NCBI GenBank assembly: GCA_026713705.1
Contig: JAPONY010000092.1
Coordinates: forward strand, 1 to 52,060
DNA: 52,060 nt
Source: Gammaproteobacteria bacterium
GTDB taxonomy: Bacteria; Pseudomonadota; Gammaproteobacteria; Poriferisulfidales; Poriferisulfidaceae
Direction: 5' to 3'
A program made the position numbers and the translations under genes. This document shows, piece by piece, positions 46,207 through 52,060 of the stretch. Position 1 is the stretch's first letter, and each line of letters begins with the position of its first letter. A model generated the notes under the pieces. It saw only the letters and a program-made list of their open reading frames with translations. It ran no database searches and was not told the DNA's origin.

Positions 46207-47487
46207 ATGGAGACCTACAAAAGACCGAAATTATATGAACTCCTGTCGCTATTGGGCGAACGGCCGCGGGAGATAATTTTCATTACCGGGCCCCGTCAGG
46301 CGGGGAAAACCACGCTGGCGCAACAAGCCATGGAGCAAATTCGGATTCCATACCAATATGTTTTGCTTGATGAACCCGCTACGTCAGTACCTCCAAGTTC
46401 TACTGGCCCCATCGTGCGAGATTTCCCGCGAGACGGCGTTGGCCTTGGGAGAAGAGGGGATGCGGGCCATATCATTCGCTTGTGGGAAGACGCGCGAGCC
46501 CAAGCGATCAGGTCGGAGTCTGGATTCGTCCTGGTCCTGGACGAAATTCAGCAAATCCGGGATTGGTCTTCCACCGTCAAGGGCCTTTGGGATGCAGACC
46601 GGCGTAATCAAATTCCGCTTCATGTGATTCTTCTGGGCTCCGCCCCCTTGCTGATGCAGAGGGGGATGAACAAGGAAAGCATGTTAGGTCGATATATCAC
46701 CGTCCCGGTCTCCCACTGGTCGTTTCCGGAAATGCGGGACGCATTCGGCTTCGATTTGGAACAGTATGTCTATTTCGGTGGCTACCCCGGAGGAGCGGCA
46801 CACATCCATGAACAGAAACTATGGCGGCAATTTGTCTCGGGTTCCATCATCGCGCCGAATATTGAGAGGGACATCCTGGCCATGGAACGAGTCGACAACC
46901 CCACCTTGCTTAAGCGACTTTTTGAGTTGGGCGCAGCGTACTCAGGACAAATTCTTGCCTACAACAAAATGCTCGGGGAACTGCAAGGCAAAGGCAACGC
47001 GGCGACCCTGATTCGCTATCTGGACTTACTGTCGAAGGCCAGCTTGATTACTGGCCTGCAAAAATACAGCAATGCCCCGCACCTTCGCAAACAATCTCAT
47101 CCCAAGCTGAACGTGCTCAACACCTCGTTAATGTCTATTTCCACGGGAGCCACATTCGAAAAAGCAAAAGCCAATGAAAGCTTCTGGGGGCGGCTGGTCG
47201 AAAGCGCGGTTGGCGCACACCTGTACAACACGAAAGACAGTACCGACGAACTCTGTTATTGGAGAGACAACAAAACCGGTTTTGAGGTCGATTTTATTCT
47301 CAAGCGAGGTTTTGATCTCATCGCGATCGAAGTCAAGAGTCAAAAAGAGCCTTACCCGCCAGCGCTTACGGAGTTCAAGAGGCGCTTCGACAATGTGACT
47401 CCCGTACATGTCGGCGAGGGCGAGAGCGGAATTCCCGTAGGGGAATTTCTTTCGATTCCCGCCTGCGACTTGCCGGAAGAATTATGA
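46207..47487 (+). CDS. AAA ATPase with DUF4143 domain
   Basis: A 426-residue protein of the AAA_14/DUF4143 group. Walker A is FITGPRQAGKTTLAQQ (about 25-40), Walker B FVLVLDEIQQI (about 105-115). The C-terminal part has ELCYWRDNKTGFEVDFIL then FDLIAIEVKS, a PD-(D/E)XK-like fold typical of DUF4143. Such proteins are common but mostly uncharacterised. No ribosome site precedes the ATG; a nested dyad lies there instead. It overlaps the NACHT-like gene by 4 bp (ATGA), so the two should function together. Confidence 0.85.
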   Translation: METYKRPKLYELLSLLGERPREIIFITGPRQAGKTTLAQQAMEQIRIPYQYVLLDEPATSVPPSSTGPIVRDFPRDGVGLGRRGDAGHIIRLWEDARAQAIRSESGFVLVLDEIQQIRDWSSTVKGLWDADRRNQIPLHVILLGSAPLLMQRGMNKESMLGRYITVPVSHWSFPEMRDAFGFDLEQYVYFGGYPGGAAHIHEQKLWRQFVSGSIIAPNIERDILAMERVDNPTLLKRLFELGAAYSGQILAYNKMLGELQGKGNAATLIRYLDLLSKASLITGLQKYSNAPHLRKQSHPKLNVLNTSLMSISTGATFEKAKANESFWGRLVESAVGAHLYNTKDSTDELCYWRDNKTGFEVDFILKRGFDLIAIEVKSQKEPYPPALTEFKRRFDNVTPVHVGEGESGIPVGEFLSIPACDLPEEL

Positions 47488-50400
47488 GCCTCAAGGTTCC
47501 CCGGATGTGCGTCGAGATCGGAGCAAATGACTCCTCCCCGTTGCCTCGGCATCTGGATGAGTTCAGGGAAGTCTACGCCTATGTATTGCTTGGCGAGCCT
47601 GGCGCGGGGAAAACAACGGCCTTCAAGCAGGAGGCGGAAGAAACGAACGGTTGTTATGTGACGGCGCGCGATTTCGTGACGTTTAATGGAAAACCGGAAT
47701 GGAGCCAGACGACGTTATTTATTGACGGGCTGGACGAGGTCCGTGCCGGAGCCTCGGACCGACTGACTCCGCTCGACAAAATTCGCCGCAAGATCGACCA
47801 ATTCGTCCCCTCCAAATATCGCCTGTCCTGCCGGATGGCCGATTGGCTGGGGGCCAGCGACCGGAGTGCGCTTGAGGCCCTTTCGAAAGGTGACGAAAAC
47901 ATCAGAGTACTCGGGTTGGAACCGCTATCCCCAGAAGATGTGGAAGCGATCATAAGAGGGCAACCTGGCGTGGTGGATGCGGAAGCATTCATCGAGTCCG
48001 TCCGGCAAAATGGCCTTGACTACCTTCTACGCAACCCTCAAAGCCTAGAGATGCTGGCACTGGCGGTCGCCGAATCCGATGTCCGTTGGCCGGAGGACAG
48101 GAAGCAGACGTTCAATCTGGCCTGCAGGAAGTTGCTTGAAGAAGGAAATCCGGACCGCAAGCGCCTGCGTGCTGTAAGCGAGCCCGACCTGCTCATGGCG
48201 GCAGGAAAACTGTTCGCCATTCAACTCCTGACCGGCAGCGCGGGGTACCGTTTAGATGACGACGGAGATCACAAAGGATTCCTCTCATTGAACCAGATAT
48301 CTGGCGAAGATCCGAACGCCCTCTGCAATGTGATCGATAGCAAATTATTTCGGGGCCCGCAAGAGAGCCGGGCGGAGCCCTACCATCGCCACATCGCCGA
48401 ATTCCTTGGCGCAGAATACCTTGCTGAACGTGTCAAGGCAGGATTGCCTGTTGCGCGAATTCTCGCCCTGACGACGGGATTCGATGGGGGTGTGGTGCCG
48501 GAGTTCCGTGGGCTTTTGGCGTGGCTTGCGGCTCGCAGTTTGATAGGACGTACAGAACTGATCGAGCGCGACCCCTATGGAGTCGTCGAGTATGGCTGCG
48601 CCCGAGAGTTTTCGGCTGACGACAAGCACCGCATACTCGATGGACTTGAGCGTGAAGCCCGAATGAACCCGTGGTTTGCACTCTCGCTCTCACACGAACA
48701 CAGGCTAGGCGATCTCGCATCGGCCGACATGAAAAAATCTTTTCTGAAATACTTCGAGGCTTCGGACCCCGATGACGCGCAGCAATCTCTCGCGCATCTC
48801 TGCCTCCAAGCGTTAGTGTCGGGAACCGATGCACCAGACATGCCAGACACAGCCTTGGAGATGCTCAAAAATCCCAAGTGGGGACTGCCGGTCAGGCGAA
48901 CTGCCCTGGATTTGTTTCTCCTGCAAATGTCAAACGATGGGCAGATGTCTGATGCGCTTTTGGCACTGCTTGAAGAAGTGGAAGGAGGGATCATATTCGA
49001 CCCCGTCGACGACTTGGCCGGCCAGCTTTTGGAAGATGCTTATCCTGAAATTCTTTCACCACGACAGGTGCTTTTCTATTTACGCCCCCCGAAAAGAGCA
49101 AATTATTATGGGCCGTACTGCCATTTCTGGACTCGCAAAGTCACGGAGAAGTCGACTGGCAAACAACTTGGCGAACTACTGGATCTTCTGGTAGACCTCT
49201 TCAACCGGTCGCCAGAGGAATTTTCGCGGAAGTTCGACCAGTTCAATCATCTGCGCGACCTTCCGGAGCGATGGCTCGAGTATTACCTGACACATTTTCG
49301 AGATGAACTCGACCCATACCGCCTACTCCATTGGCTGGAAGCCATTTGCCCGAGCCGAAACCACGCCTCCAGAGGCAATGTCACCACATGGTTGTCAGGC
49401 CACCCTGACACGCTGTTGGAACTTTATGACTTGGGAATCAAACAGTGTGAAAAATCGGAGAAAAAGCCTGACGAAACTGACCTCTGCATGCACCGTGCAA
49501 TGGAGCGGTTTGCGGATGTCGGTTGGCCGCAAGACTTCGGCACCTGGTGCCTTAAGAGGGCCATCGCCACGAAAAACCCCGAAGTCGCCCGACACCTTAT
49601 ACGGCGGACAGCGTCTTGTGTACATGACCGCTTTTGCAATATCGGATTGTCTCGGGAAATCGTTGAGGATCGCTTATCCACAAGACCCGAACTTCTTGAG
49701 GAATTCATAAAGCATCAGACCGACGCGATCCCGAGCGATGTCTTGGCAAAACAGCGGCAAGACAAATACACCGCCGAACTTCTAGAGCGCCAGCAAAAAT
49801 GGCATGCCAAGATCAAGCCCATGGAGAAAAATCTGCGGGAAAATCGGTGTCGTCCTGGTGCCCTTCACGAACTGGCCGTCGCATATTATGGCGGCTACAG
49901 GGATGTCTCGGGCGACACGCCAGAAGAACGGCTGAAAGACCTCCTCGGCAAAGACGAGAGCTTGATCGAGGCAGTGTTGCAGGCATTCCGGATGTCGATT
50001 GATCGAGAAGACCTGCCGAGCGCCGGGGAAGTCATCCGCCTCGGAATTGAAAGAAAGGCCCACCTGCTATCTTATCCGTACATGGCGGGACTTCACGAAA
50101 TCAGCAAGGCATCTCAGGACAAGAGCCTCTCGATCGGTGAAGAACAAATGCGTCTGGCTCTCGCCATCCACTACATGGTGCCTCTATGGCCTCTCTCCTC
50201 TCGCACCGGAGACGAGACCCCGCAGTGGTTCCTTTCACTGTTGCGGGTCCGGCCCGATGTGGTCTCGGACATCCTCGTCGAGACCACACGCGAGAAATTC
50301 CAAGGCAATGCGGATTCCGTCAGCGGGCTTTACGAATTGGCGTATTCCCCTGACTACAGGAAAGTCGCCCGTACGGCATCACTGCCCTTGCTGAAAGCCT

Positions 50401-51557
50401 TCCCCGTACGCGGTCATAGCCGATGGTTGCAGAATCTGGATCACCTGTTCATTGCCGCCCTGCTCTATTGCGAGAAAGAAGCCCTACTCGACATCATCGA
50501 AAAAAAACTCTCCTACAGCAGCATGCATGTCGGGCATCGGATTCGCTGGCTTGCCGCCGGTCTTTTCACGGCTCCAGAGAAGTACCGGGAGCAACTGGAA
50601 TCCTATGTCGCCGGAAATGAGCCCCGAATCCGGGCTCTCGCGGAAATCATGACCAGCAGGTTTCTTGGCACCTTGCCCGACTCCCCGAGCGTTTCCGTCC
50701 TGTCCCTTCTGATTCGCCTGCTGGGGTCTTCGTATGGCCCGTACTATTACGATGCCGACGATTCCTCAATGATGGCATGCCCGGTCACGCTTGGCATGGA
50801 CGCCGCCCACAGCATCCGGTTCTTTTGCGAACAACTGGCCCAAATTCCAACATCAGAGGCAACCGAATCGCTTGAATCGCTTCTGGCGGAAGAGGAACTT
50901 CGTGCGTGGCATTCCAACCTGATTGATCTGACGTACCAGCAGAAAATTCTCCGGCGTGAAGCTGAATTTCTCCATGGCAATGTCAAGGAAGTCCTTCAGG
51001 TCATCGAAAATGCCTCCCCCGCGAATCCCACCGACCTGACGGCCGTCGCAATGATGAAACTTGAGGAAGCCGCGAAAGACATCCGCGACGGAAACACGTC
51101 CGACTGGAAAGCGTACTGGGCCGGAAAGGAAAGTGAAGCAACTCCACAGCATGAAGACTTCTGCAGGGACCGGCTGCTCTCCAAACTGAGGCCGTTATTG
51201 GCTCCTCTGGAGGTCGACGCGCAACCGGAAGGCCGCTACGCCAACGAAAAACGCTCAGATATCCGATTCTCCTGCAACGGATTCAACGTACCGATGGAAA
51301 TCAAGAAAAACAATAGTCGCGATTTGTGGACTGCGGTCCGGAATCAACTAATCGCGAAATACATCCGCGGCCCGGGAACCGACGGCAACGGAATCTACCT
51401 CGCCCTGTGGTTCGGAAAGGAGTTCTGCAAAGCAACCCCGTCCGGCATCCGACCGGAAAGCGCCAACCAACTCAAGCACTGCCTGCTTGAGACACTCTCT
51501 AGGGATGAACGGCGCAAGATCAAGGTTTGCGTGGTTGATGTCTCAAGACAGTCCTGA
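47484..51557 (+). CDS. NACHT/STAND-like NTPase with C-terminal PD-(D/E)XK-like segment
   Basis: A 1357-residue protein. The N-terminal NTPase has Walker A LLGEPGAGKTTAFKQ (about 35-49) and a NACHT-like Walker B LFIDGLDEVRAG (78-89). A very long helical middle (about 250-1200) may be a sensor with repeats. Near the C terminus ANEKRSDIRFSCNGF and VPMEIKKNNSRDLW (about 1252-1282) give an Asp and E-x-K pattern of a PD-(D/E)XK nuclease. Nuclease-tipped STAND proteins are known anti-phage sensors (Avs-type), but here the nuclease is at the C terminus. Likely a defence effector with the DUF4143 ATPase. I do not recognise a named family. Confidence 0.75.
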   Translation: MSLKVPRMCVEIGANDSSPLPRHLDEFREVYAYVLLGEPGAGKTTAFKQEAEETNGCYVTARDFVTFNGKPEWSQTTLFIDGLDEVRAGASDRLTPLDKIRRKIDQFVPSKYRLSCRMADWLGASDRSALEALSKGDENIRVLGLEPLSPEDVEAIIRGQPGVVDAEAFIESVRQNGLDYLLRNPQSLEMLALAVAESDVRWPEDRKQTFNLACRKLLEEGNPDRKRLRAVSEPDLLMAAGKLFAIQLLTGSAGYRLDDDGDHKGFLSLNQISGEDPNALCNVIDSKLFRGPQESRAEPYHRHIAEFLGAEYLAERVKAGLPVARILALTTGFDGGVVPEFRGLLAWLAARSLIGRTELIERDPYGVVEYGCAREFSADDKHRILDGLEREARMNPWFALSLSHEHRLGDLASADMKKSFLKYFEASDPDDAQQSLAHLCLQALVSGTDAPDMPDTALEMLKNPKWGLPVRRTALDLFLLQMSNDGQMSDALLALLEEVEGGIIFDPVDDLAGQLLEDAYPEILSPRQVLFYLRPPKRANYYGPYCHFWTRKVTEKSTGKQLGELLDLLVDLFNRSPEEFSRKFDQFNHLRDLPERWLEYYLTHFRDELDPYRLLHWLEAICPSRNHASRGNVTTWLSGHPDTLLELYDLGIKQCEKSEKKPDETDLCMHRAMERFADVGWPQDFGTWCLKRAIATKNPEVARHLIRRTASCVHDRFCNIGLSREIVEDRLSTRPELLEEFIKHQTDAIPSDVLAKQRQDKYTAELLERQQKWHAKIKPMEKNLRENRCRPGALHELAVAYYGGYRDVSGDTPEERLKDLLGKDESLIEAVLQAFRMSIDREDLPSAGEVIRLGIERKAHLLSYPYMAGLHEISKASQDKSLSIGEEQMRLALAIHYMVPLWPLSSRTGDETPQWFLSLLRVRPDVVSDILVETTREKFQGNADSVSGLYELAYSPDYRKVARTASLPLLKAFPVRGHSRWLQNLDHLFIAALLYCEKEALLDIIEKKLSYSSMHVGHRIRWLAAGLFTAPEKYREQLESYVAGNEPRIRALAEIMTSRFLGTLPDSPSVSVLSLLIRLLGSSYGPYYYDADDSSMMACPVTLGMDAAHSIRFFCEQLAQIPTSEATESLESLLAEEELRAWHSNLIDLTYQQKILRREAEFLHGNVKEVLQVIENASPANPTDLTAVAMMKLEEAAKDIRDGNTSDWKAYWAGKESEATPQHEDFCRDRLLSKLRPLLAPLEVDAQPEGRYANEKRSDIRFSCNGFNVPMEIKKNNSRDLWTAVRNQLIAKYIRGPGTDGNGIYLALWFGKEFCKATPSGIRPESANQLKHCLLETLSRDERRKIKVCVVDVSRQS

Positions 51558-52060
51558 CTCCTTTCAACCAGATAGGGCGAAATCTCCGTTAAGAAAATGT
51601 GTCTTTCGACAGACGGCGTATGATATGCCCCTTTGAAAGCGAAAAACTCCGTCGTGACCGAGACAAGTAAACAAACCCACACAAAGGCTCGGGAATCGAG
51701 ATCGCCTTCAATTCTCAATCCATGCTTCACCGGCTGGGAAGATTACCGGGAGCGATCCACCCGGCCCACAGGAGATTTCGTGGAGATCGTACTAGGACTT
51801 CGCCGCCACAACTTGCCCGTGGAGAAGCGCAAAGGTTTCGGCTGATGCGTGCCGCCCAACCACGGATTCGGGTAACCCGCCGGGCAAGTCGTGCAATCCC
51901 CGCACGGAAAAATCCTTGTCGGGTGTACGTCAGATTTGTTAGATTTTCCTTCATCAGGCCGCCTTTAGGGGTCGCGATTTCGGTTTGAGCCCGGTAGATT
52001 GGGCATTTTCGTCTGATAATGAATCCTCTATCAGATCGGTTGCCGGGCGGGCGCGGCGCG
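51558..52060. other. No supported gene at the right edge
   Basis: About 500 bp after the NACHT-like gene. A 70-codon frame at 51633-51845 has no recognisable features and no clear ribosome site. I see no tRNA, terminator or repeat that I can support. Confidence 0.4.

Noticed and set aside
51633-51845. 70-codon frame near the right edge
   Set aside because: No ribosome site, no recognisable domain and an unclear start.

Overview
The window looks like a chromosome segment of a GC-rich gammaproteobacterium. Three conserved gene blocks support this: thrS-infC-rpmI-rplT-pheS-pheT-ihfA-merR-tRNA-Pro, lepB-rnc-era-recO-pdxJ, and map-glnD-dapD-yffB-dapE. The genus cannot be named from the sequence alone. 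Core genes are GC-rich and tightly packed. They alternate with AT-richer blocks of restriction, toxin-antitoxin and other defence-type genes. No integrase, transposase, rRNA gene or CRISPR array was seen.

Layout. Positions 210-3303 (minus): a BsuBI/PstI-like restriction endonuclease and its methylase, then a VapBC pair with a clear operator. Positions 3472-9265 (plus): map, glnD, dapD, a yffB/arsC-like gene and dapE. Positions 9269-14833 (minus): lepB, rnc, era, recO, pdxJ, cysM and a PolB-like exonuclease. Positions 14867-21719 (minus): the thrS to tRNA-Pro block, with an infC that appears to start at AUC and a short pheT that lacks the usual N-terminal tRNA-binding insertion.

Positions 21.7-40.6 kb form a 19-kb accessory island. 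Its first part holds a Dam-type methylase with a 13-base C/G homopolymer inside its SAM-binding motif, overlapped by a restriction endonuclease gene. Next come a Fic protein with a Phd antitoxin, three apparently orphan antitoxins, a complete antitoxin/PIN toxin pair, and a helicase IV-like protein with an inserted nuclease-like segment and zinc ribbons. The second part (40584 to 30866, minus) is the most remarkable: a compact eight-gene operon in the order type III-like methyltransferase, AAA ATPase, PIN-like nuclease, ubiquitin-like protein, E2-like protein, JAB-E1 fusion, DUF6527-like protein, type III-like restriction/helicase subunit. It encloses a bacterial ubiquitin-like conjugation cassette between the two halves of a restriction-modification system.

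Positions 40688-46039 (minus) encode the pyruvate dehydrogenase complex (aceE-aceF-lpd). Positions 46207-51557 (plus) hold an overlapping pair: a DUF4143-type ATPase and a 1357-residue NACHT/STAND-like NTPase with a C-terminal PD-(D/E)XK-like segment, preceded by a 40-bp nested dyad next to the start codon. The last 0.5 kb holds no gene I can support.

Together the window carries three distinct restriction-modification modules, a dense set of toxin-antitoxin genes and two unusual NTPase systems, inserted between housekeeping operons.
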